DNA of 64,000 bases from Sphingomonas lutea (lineage in GTDB: Bacteria; Pseudomonadota; Alphaproteobacteria; Sphingomonadales; Sphingomonadaceae). The DNA lies in assembly GCF_014396785.1 (NCBI RefSeq), contig NZ_CP060718.1, positions 62,001-126,000 of the forward strand, read 5' to 3'. Position numbers and translations under genes: made by a program. Position 1 is the first letter of the stretch. Each line of letters opens with the position of its first letter. The notes under the pieces were generated by a model. The model was given only the letters and a program-made list of their open reading frames with translations. It did not search any database and was not told where the DNA came from. Positions 9,797 to 19,727 of this stretch are shown one piece after another.

Positions 9797-11185
9797 CTAC
9801 TCCTCGCCGTGATCGAACAGCCCCGGTTGCGGGGGCATGTAGTTCGCGCGGCGCTTGCGCTCAACCGGGGGCGGCCGACCGCCCGGCCCGACCGAGGCGT
9901 CGACGCGGCCGTCGGCAAAATGCATGGTCACCGATCCCGCCGACCTGGCAGCGTCCGCGCTGGTCATCGTCACGCCAGCCGTGTCGGTGACCCGTGCGAA
10001 GCCGCGTGACAGTGGCCGCTCAGGGTGCACCAGCTCGGCCATCTGCCACAAAGCGGCGAGCCGCTCCGAAAGCCGCGCGACGCGCTGTTCGACAAGGTCG
10101 CCGCGAAGCCGCCCGGCAACGAGGTTGAGGTCGCCGCGTGCGTGGCCGGCGCGCGCCGACAGGGCGCGCGGGAGGCGCTCGCCCAGCTCATCGAGGCGCT
10201 GCGCGACCGGCGTGAAGAGTGTCGGCGCTTCCGGCCAGCGGCAGGCGGTGAGCTGCAGCCGCTCGCGCGCGCGCTCGGCCTGGCGCGACAGACAATTGTG
10301 GCCGCGCCGCCCGAGCTCGGAGAGATGCGCGGCGAGCTCGGCACGCACCGGCACGGCAAGCTCCGCTGCGGCGGTCGGCGTCGGCGCGCGAAGATCGGCG
10401 GCGTGATCGATCAGCGTGGTGTCGGTTTCGTGCCCGACGGCGGAGATGATCGGGATCGGCGATTCGGCGGCCGCGCGAACAACCTCCTCTTCGTTGAACG
10501 GCCACAAATCCTCGATCGACCCGCCGCCGCGCGCAACGATCAGCAAGTCGGGACGCGGGGCGATCGCCGGAAAGCGCCGGATGGCGTTGGCGATTCGGGC
10601 GGCGGCGCCATCACCCTGGACTGCGACCGGCCACAGGATGACGTGCGTCGGAAAACGGTCCTCGAGCCGGTGGAGGATGTCGCGAATGACGGCACCGGTG
10701 GGCGAGGTGACGACCCCGATCACGCGCGGCAGATAAGGCAGCCGGCGCTTGCGCGCCGGATCGAACAGCCCTTCCGCGGCAAGCGCCTTGCGCCGTCGTT
10801 CGAGCAGCGCGAGCAGCGCGCCCTCGCCCGCCAGCTCGAGCCGTTCGATGACGATCTGATACTTGGACCGGCCGGGAAAGGTGGTCAGCTTGCCGGTCGC
10901 GATGACCTCTGCCCCGTCCTCGGGCTTGAACGCCAGCACCGCCGCGCTGCTGCGCCAGATCACCGCGTCGATGCACGCGCTTTCGTCCTTGAGCGTAAAG
11001 TAGCAATGGCCCGAACCGTGCCGCTTGAACCCGGAAATCTCGCCGCGCACGCGGACCTGGCCGAAGGCGGTCTCGATCGTCCGCTTGAGCGCGCCCGACA
11101 GCTCGCTGACACTTAGCGCAGGCGAATTGTCGCCCGAAGCGACGTTCGCTAACAGGCCGGGTCGGCTGTCGTCAGGGAGATCCAT
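9797..11185 (-). CDS. xseA: Exodeoxyribonuclease VII large subunit
   Basis: The 462-residue product starts at ATG 11185. An N-terminal OB-fold ([16 protein letters not shown], then VRGEISGFK and GHCYFTLKD) is followed by the exonuclease VII catalytic region with [17 protein letters not shown] and [13 protein letters not shown]. With XseB it degrades single-stranded DNA to acid-soluble oligonucleotides in DNA repair; xseB is not in the window. Its ATG overlaps the divergent purD ATG within one CATG. Its ribosome site (AGGA) therefore lies inside purD. Confidence 0.95.
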   Translation of the reverse strand: MDLPDDSRPGLLANVASGDNSPALSVSELSGALKRTIETAFGQVRVRGEISGFKRHGSGHCYFTLKDESACIDAVIWRSSAAVLAFKPEDGAEVIATGKLTTFPGRSKYQIVIERLELAGEGALLALLERRRKALAAEGLFDPARKRRLPYLPRVIGVVTSPTGAVIRDILHRLEDRFPTHVILWPVAVQGDGAAARIANAIRRFPAIAPRPDLLIVARGGGSIEDLWPFNEEEVVRAAAESPIPIISAVGHETDTTLIDHAADLRAPTPTAAAELAVPVRAELAAHLSELGRRGHNCLSRQAERARERLQLTACRWPEAPTLFTPVAQRLDELGERLPRALSARAGHARGDLNLVAGRLRGDLVEQRVARLSERLAALWQMAELVHPERPLSRGFARVTDTAGVTMTSADAARSAGSVTMHFADGRVDASVGPGGRPPPVERKRRANYMPPQPGLFDHGEE

Positions 11186-12440
11186 GAATATCCTGCTTTT
11201 GGGATCGGGAGGGCGCGAGGATGCGCTTGCCTGGCGGCTTAGGCAATCGCCGAGCTGCGGCCAACTCGTCGCGATGCCGGGCAATCCGGGGATCGCGCGC
11301 TGGGCCGAATGTGTGCCCGGCGATCCGAGCGACCCGCAAGCGGTTCTCCAGCTGGCGCGTGACCTTGGCGCGGGGCTCGTCGTCATCGGTCCCGAGGCGC
11401 CGCTTGTCGCCGGCGTGGCCGACCGGCTGCGCGAAGCGGGGATCGCCGTCTTCGGGCCGAGCGCCGCAGCAGCGCAGCTCGAAGGGTCGAAGGGCTTCAC
11501 CAAGGACCTGTGCCGAGAGCACGCAATCCCCACGGCCGACTACGTCCGGGCCGAGACGGTGCAGGACGCATTGCAGGCGCTCGACAGCTTCTCGATCCCC
11601 GTCGTGATCAAGGCCGACGGGCTTGCCGCGGGCAAGGGCGTGACCGTTGCCATGACCCGCGACGAAGCGGTCGCGGCGATCGAAGCGGCCGGCGACGGTC
11701 CGCTGGTGATCGAGGAATTCCTCGAGGGTGAGGAAGCCAGCCTGTTCGCCCTTGTCGATGGCGAATGCGCCATCGCGCTTGCCTCGGCGCAGGACCACAA
11801 GCGCGTCGGCGAAGGCGATACCGGGCCCAACACCGGCGGCATGGGCGCCTACGCCCCTGCCCCGGTGCTGACCCCCGCGCTCGAACGCCGCGCGATGGAC
11901 GAAATCGTCCTGCCGACGGTGCGCGCCTTGGCCGCCGCGGGAACGCCGTTCGTCGGCGTTCTTTATGCCGGTCTCATGCTGACCTCCGCCGGGCCCAAGC
12001 TGATCGAGTATAACGTCCGCTTCGGCGACCCCGAGTGCGAGGCGATCATGCCGCTCATCGAGGGCGACTTTGCCGAGTTGTTGCTCAAGATCGCAACCGG
12101 GCGGCTCGCCGGGGAAGCGCCGCGGCTGTCGGGCGCGCACGCGATGACCGTGGTCCTAGCCGCGCGCGGTTATCCCGGCACGCCGATCAGCGGCGGCGCG
12201 ATTCGCGCGATCGAGGCAGCCGAGCAGGTCGAAGGCGTGACCGTGTTTCATGCCGGGACGGCCGAGGACTCGGGCGGCCTTGTGGCCAAGGGCGGGCGCG
12301 TGCTCGCCGTCACTGCCGTCGCGGACACCTTCGCCAATGCGCGGGCGCGCGCCTATCGCGCGATCGACCAGATCGACTTCGCCGACGGTTTTCACCGGCG
12401 CGACATCGGCTGGCGCGAACTGGAACGGACCCCGGCATGA
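11184..12440 (+). CDS. purD: Phosphoribosylamine--glycine ligase (GARS)
   Basis: The 418-residue product starts with [17 protein letters not shown], the classic GARS N-terminus. The ATP-grasp segment has [23 protein letters not shown] and [19 protein letters not shown], and [11 protein letters not shown] supplies metal ligands. It joins glycine to phosphoribosylamine in de novo purine synthesis. The ATG is preceded by AGGGAGA. Its first two bases overlap the divergent xseA start codon. A longer in-frame extension upstream is not needed. The stop overlaps the next gene's ATG (ATGA). Confidence 0.97.
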   Translation: MNILLLGSGGREDALAWRLRQSPSCGQLVAMPGNPGIARWAECVPGDPSDPQAVLQLARDLGAGLVVIGPEAPLVAGVADRLREAGIAVFGPSAAAAQLEGSKGFTKDLCREHAIPTADYVRAETVQDALQALDSFSIPVVIKADGLAAGKGVTVAMTRDEAVAAIEAAGDGPLVIEEFLEGEEASLFALVDGECAIALASAQDHKRVGEGDTGPNTGGMGAYAPAPVLTPALERRAMDEIVLPTVRALAAAGTPFVGVLYAGLMLTSAGPKLIEYNVRFGDPECEAIMPLIEGDFAELLLKIATGRLAGEAPRLSGAHAMTVVLAARGYPGTPISGGAIRAIEAAEQVEGVTVFHAGTAEDSGGLVAKGGRVLAVTAVADTFANARARAYRAIDQIDFADGFHRRDIGWRELERTPA

Positions 12441-12928
12441 ACAGCCTGTGGAGCTATTTCTGGCCGCTTTTCGCCCTCGGCCTCGTGCTTGGCGCGATTG
12501 CCCGCACCACGGCGTACCGCCACCGGCTCGGCCGCCGCGCGCTGGTCATCGGTGGCGCGGTGGCGCTGGCCGCGACCGCGGCGTGGCATATGTATGCCGC
12601 CCCGCCCTTCGTCGCGTCGGTCGAGCGGACCACGCGTCAGGCGCTGACCTATTATGAGATGGCGCGGATCGACGCGCGGCTGCAGCGCGGACCGCTGACG
12701 CGCGACCTGCTGCTTCGCGGCCAGGCCGATGATTGGCAGCGCGGCGAGCTCGTCCGGGTGCTCAGCCAGGTGCCCGGCGTCGGCAAGGCGCGCTGGGGCC
12801 GCAATCCTTATGGCATCCCCATGATCCTCGAGGGGATTGGAGCGACGTTGCTGGGCTTCCTTCTCGGGATGGCGCTTGGCTATCTTGTCGAGTGGCACCG
12901 CCGTCACAACGCGCAATGGAGTTGGTGA
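12437..12928 (+). CDS. Membrane protein of unknown function
   Basis: The 163-residue protein is coupled to purD by ATGA. It has two hydrophobic segments near the N-terminus (about 5-25 and 36-55) and a third near the C-terminus (about 133-153, GATLLGFLLGMALGYLVEW), with a polar helical middle rich in Arg and Asp. No known motif was recognised. It is probably co-transcribed with purD and the HhH protein downstream (3 bp gap), so it may act at the inner membrane with that protein. Confidence 0.6.
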   Translation: MNSLWSYFWPLFALGLVLGAIARTTAYRHRLGRRALVIGGAVALAATAAWHMYAAPPFVASVERTTRQALTYYEMARIDARLQRGPLTRDLLLRGQADDWQRGELVRVLSQVPGVGKARWGRNPYGIPMILEGIGATLLGFLLGMALGYLVEWHRRHNAQWSW

Positions 12929-12931
12929 GCG

Positions 12932-13417
12932 ATGGAAATGATCCGCGAATATTGGCCCTATCTGCTTCTTGCCATTGGCATCGCCCTGATCCTTGCGTTT
13001 CTCCTGCTGCGCCCCAAGCAGCGGGTGACGCTGAGCGACAGCGCGCCAATCCGCCCCCACATGACCCAGGCCGCGCCGCCCGAAGGCCGCGGCATCGCCG
13101 GCGAAGCGGCGGCGGCGACCAGCGATGTCACCGGGGAATTCCTCCGCGCGCCCGTGCACCAGCACCTCAAGGACGACGATTCCGACGACCTCCTCCTTCT
13201 CAAGGGGGTTGGCCCAAAGCTTGCGGACACGCTGCAAAGCCTTGGCTTTTCGCGCTTCGAACAGATTGCCAAGCTGACCCCTGCCGAAATGGAGCGCGTC
13301 GATGCCCAGCTCGGCGCGTTCCGTGGCCGGCTGAGCCGGGACCGGATCGTCGAGCAGGCGGACTATCTGGCGCGCGGTGATACCGACGGATTCGAACAGA
13401 GGTTCGGCAAGCTCTAG
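12932..13417 (+). CDS. Membrane-anchored helix-hairpin-helix protein
   Basis: The 161-residue product has one N-terminal membrane segment (about 8-26, YLLLAIGIALILAFLLL), a flexible Ala/Pro-rich linker, and a C-terminal helix-hairpin-helix (LLLLKGVGPKLADTLQSLGF) like those in predicted 5' DNA nuclease-type proteins. HhH units usually bind DNA backbone, here held at the membrane. No nuclease residues are evident. It lies 3 bp behind the membrane-protein gene. Confidence 0.7.
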   Translation: MEMIREYWPYLLLAIGIALILAFLLLRPKQRVTLSDSAPIRPHMTQAAPPEGRGIAGEAAAATSDVTGEFLRAPVHQHLKDDDSDDLLLLKGVGPKLADTLQSLGFSRFEQIAKLTPAEMERVDAQLGAFRGRLSRDRIVEQADYLARGDTDGFEQRFGKL

Positions 13418-13420
13418 CGT

Positions 13421-14764
13421 TTAGCCGACGGCCTGGGCCTCGGCGTCGGCCTTGCGCCGCTTGGGGCGCGAGGCGATCAACTTGTCGATCTTGCGGCCGT
13501 CGAGATCGACGATCTCGAACAACCAGCCGTCATGCTTGAATGTCTCGCCAACCTCAGGAAGATGCTTGAGCACCGACAAAGCGAAGCCGGCTACGGTCGA
13601 ATATTCGCGCTCCTCGGGCATCCGCACACCCAGACGATCGCTTAGGACATCCGCGCTCGCCGCTCCGGACACGAGCCAGCTGCCGTCCTCGCGCTCGATC
13701 AGCGGCGGCTCCTCGCCCTGCTCGACATCGTGGGCGAACGTCCCGGCGAGCGCCGCGAGGATGCTCCCGGGCGTGACGATGCCATCGAGGTGACCATATT
13801 CATCGTGCACCAGGGCAAGCGGAACGTCGGCCGCGCGAAGCACTGCCAGCGCGTCCATCGCATCCATCAAGTCGGGAATGACCGGCGCCGTCCGGCACAG
13901 GCGCTTAAGGTCCAGCTCCTCGCCGCGAATCTGCGCCGCCAACACGTCGCGCGTTTGAATGACGCCGACGATATTTTCGATCGAGCCGTCGGCGACGGGA
14001 ATTCGGCTGTGCGGGTTGTCGAGCAGTTCCTGCCGGATTTCGGCGGGGCTGGCGCCGACGTCGATCCAGTCGACGTCGGTGCGCGGCGTCATGACTTCGC
14101 GCACCGGGCGGTCGGCGAGGCGAACGATCCCGGATATGATCGCCCGCTCGCTTTCTTCGAGCACGCCCGCCGTCTGCGCTTCGGCGACGACCAGATGCAG
14201 CTCCTCCGCCGTGACCTGATTCTTCGATTCGCGGTCGAAGCCGAGCAACTTGAAAATCGCGATGCTGGTTCGGTCGAGCAGCCAGACGAACGGCGCGGTC
14301 AGCTTCGACAGCCAGCGCATCGGGCGCGCCACGAGCACGGCGATCGGCTCGGGCGAGCGCAACGCAAATTGCTTTGGCACCAGCTCGCCGACGATCAGCG
14401 AAAGATAGGTGACGACCACGATCACCAGACCGAAACCCGCGGTCTCCGCCGTGTCGGGATCAAGCCCGAGGAGCTCGAGCCGCTGTGCTGCGGGCTCACC
14501 CAGGCTTGCGCCAGAATAGGCGCCGTTGAGCACGCCGATGAGGGTGATGCCGATCTGGACGGTCGACAGGAACCGGCCGGGCTCCGCCGCCAGCGACAAG
14601 GCGCATTTGGCGCCGCTGCTGCCGTTCTTGGCAAGCGCGCGGAGCCGCGCCTCGCGCGACGAGACGATGGCAAGCTCGCTCATCGCGAACAGTCCGTTGA
14701 GCAGGACCAGTCCGAGGATGATGACAATGTCGAGCCAGGGAAGGGGAAGCAGCTGATCGCTCAT
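13421..14764 (-). CDS. CNNM/CorC-type transporter (DUF21-CBS-CorC_HlyC)
   Basis: The product has about 447 residues from ATG 14764 (MSDQLLPLPW). A DUF21/CNNM membrane domain (about 1-190) begins IVIILGLVLLNGLFAMSE. Two CBS domains follow (MTPRTDVDWIDV; HSRIPVADGS; HDEYGHLDGIVT). A C-terminal CorC_HlyC domain begins near WLVSGAASADVL. Family members are annotated as hemolysins, but homologues are linked to magnesium or cobalt efflux and regulation. It is convergent with the HhH gene and divergent from the OmpA-like gene. Confidence 0.9.
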   Translation of the reverse strand: MSDQLLPLPWLDIVIILGLVLLNGLFAMSELAIVSSREARLRALAKNGSSGAKCALSLAAEPGRFLSTVQIGITLIGVLNGAYSGASLGEPAAQRLELLGLDPDTAETAGFGLVIVVVTYLSLIVGELVPKQFALRSPEPIAVLVARPMRWLSKLTAPFVWLLDRTSIAIFKLLGFDRESKNQVTAEELHLVVAEAQTAGVLEESERAIISGIVRLADRPVREVMTPRTDVDWIDVGASPAEIRQELLDNPHSRIPVADGSIENIVGVIQTRDVLAAQIRGEELDLKRLCRTAPVIPDLMDAMDALAVLRAADVPLALVHDEYGHLDGIVTPGSILAALAGTFAHDVEQGEEPPLIEREDGSWLVSGAASADVLSDRLGVRMPEEREYSTVAGFALSVLKHLPEVGETFKHDGWLFEIVDLDGRKIDKLIASRPKRRKADAEAQAVG

Positions 14765-14889
14765 AGGCGCTTGCGCGAATGTAGCCTTCCGCCCCATGTG
14801 TCCACAAGCGGTGCTTCCACGATAGTGCGGAACCGCCGCTCCGCCATGCCGGTTTGACCGGCGTTGGTTGGTCGAACTGGAGCGTGCTT

Positions 14890-15597
14890 ATGCGATTTCA
14901 CCGTGGCCTCTTGGGAATCTTTGCCGGAGGCCTGGCCCTCTCGGGATGCGGTTTGTCGCGTTCGGCGCCGCCGCCACCGCCTGTCGTCGCGCCTCCGGCC
15001 GCTTTCATTCCGCTGGGATTGAGCGCCGCTTACGTCAGCGGCGACGTTGTCGCGGGCAGACGTGCCCGCGCTGCAAAAATGCGCGCCGCCGGAATTCGTC
15101 CGCTTCCACCAGCGGAAGCGCCCGCCTATCTTTCGGCAACGGAAGCCGAGCTTCGGCAACAAACGGCAGGGATCGGCCTCGACGTGCTTCGGCTGCCTGA
15201 CGGCATCCTCATCCGCATTCCGGCAACACTGACGTTCGCGCCCGGCAGCGCCGACGTGCGGCCGGAATTCGGCGCCACCATCCTGGAAATCGCGCGCACG
15301 GTGAAGGGCCGCAACCGCACTTATGTCGATGTGTTCGCGCATACCGACACGACCGGTGCCGCACCGTTCAACCAGACCCTTTCGGACCGGCGCGCGGCGG
15401 CGGTAGCTGCCGCATTGTCCCGTCACGGGGTGGCGCGGGCGCGCGTGGCTTCCAGGGGCTATGGCGAATCCGCCCCGCTGCATAATCCCGACATCACGGA
15501 AGAGCAGCGCGCAGCGAATCGCCGCGTCGAGATTCGCCTGGTGCCCTATCGTTCAAGCGATGCCCCCGCTACCGGCGTTCGGCGAAGAAGGTCGTAA
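14890..15597 (+). CDS. OmpA-family lipoprotein
   Basis: The 235-residue product starts at ATG 14890. A type II signal peptide ends in a lipobox (LALSGC), followed by a Pro-rich linker. The C-terminal OmpA/MotB domain has TLTFAPGSADVRPEF, then FAHTDTTG, NQTLSDRRAAAV and NRRVEIRL, the peptidoglycan-binding core. It probably tethers the outer membrane to peptidoglycan in a Pal-like way. No tol genes are nearby. Its 3' end overlaps the convergent tadA by 29 bp. Confidence 0.88.
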   Translation: MRFHRGLLGIFAGGLALSGCGLSRSAPPPPPVVAPPAAFIPLGLSAAYVSGDVVAGRRARAAKMRAAGIRPLPPAEAPAYLSATEAELRQQTAGIGLDVLRLPDGILIRIPATLTFAPGSADVRPEFGATILEIARTVKGRNRTYVDVFAHTDTTGAAPFNQTLSDRRAAAVAAALSRHGVARARVASRGYGESAPLHNPDITEEQRAANRRVEIRLVPYRSSDAPATGVRRRRS

Positions 15598-16021
15598 GCA
15601 GCGCCGCGGCTTCCGCCTCGCCAATCCCGCCCAATACGTCAGGCCGGTGGTGGCAGGTCGGCTGCGTAAAGATGCGCGGACCGTGGACCACGCCCCCGCC
15701 CTTGGGATCTTCGGCACCGAACCGCAGCGCCTTCATGCGAGCAACCGAGACTGCCGCGGCGCACATCGCGCATGGCTCAAGCGTCACCCACAAGATGCAT
15801 TCGTCGAGGCGTGAGGTCCCGAGCTTAGCCGCGGCACTGCGGATCGCGACGATTTCCGCATGCGCTGTGGGGTCATTCCCCTCACGCATCGCATTGCGCG
15901 ATTCGGCGAGAACGCGATCCCCAACCGTGACCACCGCACCAACCGGCACTTCCCCCGCAGCCGCGGCTTCGGCGGCGAGGTCAAGGGCTCGGCGCATCGG
16001 TTGAGGTAGCGGGAACGTCAT
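15569..16021 (-). CDS. tadA: tRNA-specific adenosine-34 deaminase
   Basis: The 150-residue protein has the zinc deaminase signature: H54-A-E56 (catalytic Glu) and P83-C84-A-M-C87. The length and the AAAAGEVPVGAVV N-terminus match TadA, which converts A34 to inosine in tRNA-Arg(ACG). A more general nucleoside or guanine deaminase role is less likely given the sequence DRVLAESRNAMREGNDP. ATG start at 16021. Confidence 0.92.
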   Translation of the reverse strand: MTFPLPQPMRRALDLAAEAAAAGEVPVGAVVTVGDRVLAESRNAMREGNDPTAHAEIVAIRSAAAKLGTSRLDECILWVTLEPCAMCAAAVSVARMKALRFGAEDPKGGGVVHGPRIFTQPTCHHRPDVLGGIGEAEAAALLTTFFAERR

Positions 16022-16059
16022 CCTGGCGGCGGGCTAGCGTGCCGGCCGGCCGATGTCAG

Positions 16060-16338
16060 CTACATCGCATTATTGGTTTGTTGCTGCGCCTGGTCCCCCG
16101 GCCTGCTGACTTCCAGTGCCGGAACCTTGACGGTTGCATTGGAAGTGCCAACTCGAACCGAACCCGTTTCCACCTCGAACGCTGGGGCCTGCCCGCCCTG
16201 CGCGGTGAGGCCGTTTTGCGTGGCGCTGACCTGAGGCGCCTCGATCCCGCGCACCTGGTTGATGTTGAGGAAGCCTGTCGCGATGGCGGCGATCACGCCG
16301 ACAATGACGACAATGAGGATCAGGATAACGGCACGCAT
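16060..16338 (-). CDS. Small single-pass membrane protein
   Basis: The 92-residue protein has one N-terminal hydrophobic helix (about 3-23, AVILILIVVIVGVIAAIA) and then a polar Gln/Val-rich tail (VPALEVSRPGDQAQQQ). No family recognised. It is 38 bp upstream of tadA on the same strand and divergent from rpmB, with a 161-bp shared upstream region. Confidence 0.6.
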   Translation of the reverse strand: MRAVILILIVVIVGVIAAIATGFLNINQVRGIEAPQVSATQNGLTAQGGQAPAFEVETGSVRVGTSNATVKVPALEVSRPGDQAQQQTNNAM

Positions 16339-16499
16339 GGTCGCACCTCGCGGTTGAAAGATGTTTGGTAGCCTAACGCAACCAACTGTATCGGGTTGCC
16401 GCCTAACGCGCGCAACGTTGACGGCGCAAGGTGGAACCGCTAACGGGCGGCGCTCTTCGGGCCTTTCGAGGCTCGCTTAAGTAATCAGGATTTGAAACC
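16339..16499. promoter_or_regulatory. Shared upstream region and rpmB leader
   Basis: The gap between the small membrane protein and rpmB holds GCCTAACGC twice (16371-16379, 16401-16409). A short stem GCAACC/GGTTGC (16378-16383 with 16394-16399) lies between. AGGA near 16477-16490 precedes the rpmB ATG. The hairpin could belong to the rpmB leader. No convincing -35/-10 pair was seen. Confidence 0.3.
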
Positions 16500-16796
16500 A
16501 TGTCGCGCGTTTGCGAGCTGACCGGCAAGGGCCGGCAGGTGGGCAACAATGTTTCCCACGCCAATAACAAGACCAAGCGGACCTTTCTGCCCAACCTGCA
16601 GAATGTCACGTTGATCTCCGATTCGCTGGAGCGCAGCGTCAAGCTTCGCGTCTCGACCCACGGCCTGCGTTCGGTCGAGCATGTCGGCGGCCTGGACAAT
16701 TGGCTGAAGAAGACCAGCGACGACAAGCTCAGCCCGAAGGTGCGCAAGCTCAAGCGGGAAATCGGCAAGAAGCAGGCGGCCCAGCCCGCGGCTTAA
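16500..16796 (+). CDS. rpmB: 50S ribosomal protein L28
   Basis: The 98-residue protein begins [24 protein letters not shown]..., the standard alphaproteobacterial L28, with [16 protein letters not shown] near the C-terminus. It binds 23S rRNA in the large subunit. Its TAA overlaps the TAA of the convergent phytase-like gene (shared TTAA), so there is no room for a terminator directly behind it; the first plus-strand terminator-like hairpin lies at 17854-17891. Confidence 0.98.
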   Translation: MSRVCELTGKGRQVGNNVSHANNKTKRTFLPNLQNVTLISDSLERSVKLRVSTHGLRSVEHVGGLDNWLKKTSDDKLSPKVRKLKREIGKKQAAQPAA

Positions 16797-17731
16797 CTCG
16801 CCGGCCGCTGCGGCGGCAGGTCGAAGGCGATGAGCAGCGTCCGCATGGGCGCGTGATAATTGTCGTCGGTCATCATCCAGAACCGGATCGTCCCATTCGC
16901 CAGCCGTTCGGCGGTAAGCGCTTCGACATTGTCGATCGGCGAGACCGGCAGGCGCACCGCGGCGGCGTAGCGAAAACCCGCGCCCGACGGTTCGAGAATG
17001 CCGAGCCTGTTGCGGAAGCCGAAGACGGTCCAGCGACGTTCGATCACCGCGACCCGGCCCCCGCCAAGCATCATTGCATCAGTGATCCGCCCGCGCGGAT
17101 TGACGATGGGGAGCTGGCGCACCGGCCCGTCCAGCAATCGCAGGACGCGGTTTCCGCGTTCGGGAAAAGCCAATAGCGCCTCCCCATCGGCCGCCATGCC
17201 TTCAATGCCCCCATTCCGATCCCGAATGCCGCGGCCCAGGTTGATCCGCGCGAGCGCGCGCTCGAACCGCAAATCAAACAGCCACAGGCTGTGGCGATTT
17301 TCGAACCCGACCCACCAGCCGCGCCCGGCGGGATCGCGCACCAGGCTTTCGGCATCGCGCGCGCGCTTGAACTGCGGGTCGCCCGGACCGTCGGGCACGT
17401 CGGTGATGATTGCGGCGACGCGCTTCCCGGCGGGCTTGGCGAATCGGACGACTGCGCCCGAATCGGTTACCGCCAGCAGCGCCTTTTCATGAATGGCCAT
17501 CGCCGAAATCCCGCCGAAGCGCGGATCGTCGCCGGTCAATCGCCATGCGCCGGCCACGCGCAACGGGCCTGCCGTCGCGGGCAACTGAACCGGGGCAAGT
17601 TCGATCTTCACCGCCCTCGCCCCGAGCTCCCTCCGGTCGCTCAGGCCGTCCATCCAGGCTTCGAAGCCAATGGCTGACAGCCCCAGGGCAAGTAGCTGAA
17701 TAGGAAGGAATTTCCTGAACAATGGCTGCAT
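16793..17731 (-). CDS. Secreted esterase-like/phytase-like beta-propeller protein
   Basis: The 312-residue product starts at ATG 17731 with an N-terminal hydrophobic segment ([19 protein letters not shown]), so it is exported or membrane anchored. The rest has repeated strand units ([63 protein letters not shown]), as in the 'esterase-like activity of phytase' family. Alphaproteobacterial homologues commonly sit between cobT and rpmB, as here. Substrate unknown. Confidence 0.75.
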   Translation of the reverse strand: MQPLFRKFLPIQLLALGLSAIGFEAWMDGLSDRRELGARAVKIELAPVQLPATAGPLRVAGAWRLTGDDPRFGGISAMAIHEKALLAVTDSGAVVRFAKPAGKRVAAIITDVPDGPGDPQFKRARDAESLVRDPAGRGWWVGFENRHSLWLFDLRFERALARINLGRGIRDRNGGIEGMAADGEALLAFPERGNRVLRLLDGPVRQLPIVNPRGRITDAMMLGGGRVAVIERRWTVFGFRNRLGILEPSGAGFRYAAAVRLPVSPIDNVEALTAERLANGTIRFWMMTDDNYHAPMRTLLIAFDLPPQRPAS

Positions 17732-17780
17732 TCGATGTTCAGGCTTGATTGGGTGCGAATCGGGCAGAAGCCGATCTTGC

Positions 17781-17891
17781 GACGGGGTTCGTCCCCTTTT
17801 CCCCGTCATGCCGGCGACAAGCCGGCGAGTTCCCTCGCGTCGCGTAACGAGGGGGGCCCGGCACGAGTAATTGTGCCGGGCCCATTTTTTT
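17781..17891 (+). terminator. Four consecutive stem-loops ending in a plus-strand terminator
   Basis: Stem 1 pairs 17781-17787 with 17801-17807 (GACGGGG/CCCCGTC). Stem 2 is GCCGGC-GACAA-GCCGGC (17810-17826). Stem 3 is CCCTCG/CGAGGG (17832-17837 with 17848-17853). Stem 4 is an 11-bp perfect stem GGGCCCGGCAC/GTGCCGGGCCC (17854-17883) followed by A and seven T. Only the plus strand has the T tract, yet the flanking genes are on the minus strand. It may end an rpmB read-through transcript, end an unannotated small RNA, or be a REP-like element. Confidence 0.6.
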
Positions 17892-17909
17892 GTCCCGACC
17901 GGCCCGTCC

Positions 17910-19724
17910 TCAAGCGTCTTCGAACAGCTGCGCCAGCTGGTCGATCATCGCGCCGCCCAATTGCTCGGCGTCCATGATCGTCACCGCCCGGCTGTAGTAG
18001 CGCGTGACGTCGTGCCCGATGCCGATTGCCAGCAGTTCGACCGTCGATCTTTTCTCGATCCAATCGATGACCTGCCGCAGGTGGCGCTCCAGATAGCTTC
18101 CGCCATTGGCCGAGGCAGTCGAATCGTCGACCGGCGCGCCGTCGGAAATGACCATCAGGATGCGCCGCTCCTCGGCCCGGCCGATGAGGCGATTGTGCGC
18201 CCAGAGCAGTGCCTCGCCGTCGATATTCTCCTTGAGCAAGCCTTCGCGCATCATCAGCCCGAGCTGCCGCCGCGCATGCCGGTAAGGCTCGTCCGCGGTC
18301 TTGTAGATGATGTGCCGGAGGTCGTTGAGCCGCCCCGGCGCCGCCGGCCGGCCGTCGGCCAACCACAGCTCGCGGCTCTGCCCGCCCTTCCAGCCGCGGG
18401 TGGTGAAGCCGAGCACTTCGGTCGCGACTCCGCAGCGCTCCAGCGTGCGCGTCAGGATGTCGGCGCAGATAGCGGCGATGGCGATCGGCCGCCCGCGCAT
18501 CGACCCGCTATTGTCGATGAGGATCGAGACCACGGTGTCCTTGAACTCGGTATCGCGCTCGACCTTGTACGACAGCGAATGGCCGGGACTGACGACGACC
18601 CGCGCGAGCCGCGCGGCGTCGAGAATTCCTTCCTCCTGGTCGAAATCCCAGCTGCGCGCCTGCTGCGCCAGCAGCCGCCGCTGCAGCCGGTTGGCGAGGC
18701 GGGCGACGACATTCTGCAAGCCCGCCATCTGCTGGTCGAGGTAGGACCGCAGCCGCGCCAGCTCTTCCTCGTCGCACAGGTCGAAGGCATCGACGACCTC
18801 ATCGAAGCGGGTGGTGAAGGGCTTGTAAGCGGTCGGCGGGGCAAGGTCCCAATTGCGTCGCCCCTGCGAGGCGAAGACATTGTCGCTGAGCTCGTCCCCG
18901 GCGAGCGACTGGTCCTCGCCCATCTCCATCTGGTCGGACCCCTGCTCGTCCGCCGAGCCGTCCTCCGCCTGCTCGCCGCGGACATCGGCGTCGCTGCCGG
19001 CCGGCGTCCCCTCTTCGCCCTGATCGGCCGTCTCTTCGGTTCCGCCCTCGTCCGCATCCTCGTCGTCGCCCGAATCCTCCGGGGCGTCGGCGGTAGGGTC
19101 CTCGGCCACGGCAAGCTCGAGATCCTCGAGCAGGCGCCGCGACAGCGCAGCGAACGCCGCCTGGTCGTCCAGGGTCAGCGCGAGACCGTCGAAATCGCCG
19201 CCCGCCTTCTCCTCGATCCACGGTGCGACCAGGCCCAACCCCGGTAACGCCGCCTTGGGCGGTGCCTGGCCCGACAGGCGTTCACGCGCAATCAGCCCGA
19301 CCGCGGTCGCCAGCGGCACTTCCTCGGCATTGCGCGCCCGCGTGATGGCGTCGCCGCGCACGCGCGCTTCGGTGAGTTGCGTGAGATTGTCGCGGACCCC
19401 GGCCATCGCCTTCGACCCCAGGGCTTCGACCCGAGCCGCCTCGAGCGCGTCAAATACTGCGCGCGCTTCGGGATCGATCGGGGCATGCGCGCTGTGGAGC
19501 CGGGGATCGTGGTGACGGAGACGCAGCGCGAGCGCATCGGCGGCGCCGCGCGCTTCGGCCACCAGCCGATCTTCCAGACCCGGACCCGGGGACGGCACGC
19601 GCGCGGTCTTGCCCGATGCGGGCGCGGCGTCCGATGCGAAGACGACGTCGGCTTCGGGATCCCTGGCAAGGGCCCGCGTTGCCCCGGCGAGGGCGCGGCG
19701 GAACAGGTCGATCCGCTCGGCCAC
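17910..19724 (-). CDS. cobT: Aerobic cobaltochelatase subunit CobT
   Basis: The 604-residue protein has the CobT layout: an N-terminal helical domain, a very acidic central region (about 210-290, rich in Glu, Asp and Gly), and a C-terminal von Willebrand A domain with a MIDAS motif ([15 protein letters not shown]). With CobS and CobN it inserts cobalt into hydrogenobyrinate a,c-diamide in aerobic B12 synthesis. It follows cobS by 3 bp on the same strand. cobN and other cob genes are not in the window, so a role with another chelatase-like partner cannot be excluded. Confidence 0.95.
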   Translation of the reverse strand: MAERIDLFRRALAGATRALARDPEADVVFASDAAPASGKTARVPSPGPGLEDRLVAEARGAADALALRLRHHDPRLHSAHAPIDPEARAVFDALEAARVEALGSKAMAGVRDNLTQLTEARVRGDAITRARNAEEVPLATAVGLIARERLSGQAPPKAALPGLGLVAPWIEEKAGGDFDGLALTLDDQAAFAALSRRLLEDLELAVAEDPTADAPEDSGDDEDADEGGTEETADQGEEGTPAGSDADVRGEQAEDGSADEQGSDQMEMGEDQSLAGDELSDNVFASQGRRNWDLAPPTAYKPFTTRFDEVVDAFDLCDEEELARLRSYLDQQMAGLQNVVARLANRLQRRLLAQQARSWDFDQEEGILDAARLARVVVSPGHSLSYKVERDTEFKDTVVSILIDNSGSMRGRPIAIAAICADILTRTLERCGVATEVLGFTTRGWKGGQSRELWLADGRPAAPGRLNDLRHIIYKTADEPYRHARRQLGLMMREGLLKENIDGEALLWAHNRLIGRAEERRILMVISDGAPVDDSTASANGGSYLERHLRQVIDWIEKRSTVELLAIGIGHDVTRYYSRAVTIMDAEQLGGAMIDQLAQLFEDA

Positions 19725-19727
19725 GCG

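Noticed and set aside
13421..14764. Hemolysin toxin
   Set aside because: The DUF21-CBS-CorC_HlyC layout is a CNNM-type transporter; the hemolysin name is not supported by the sequence.
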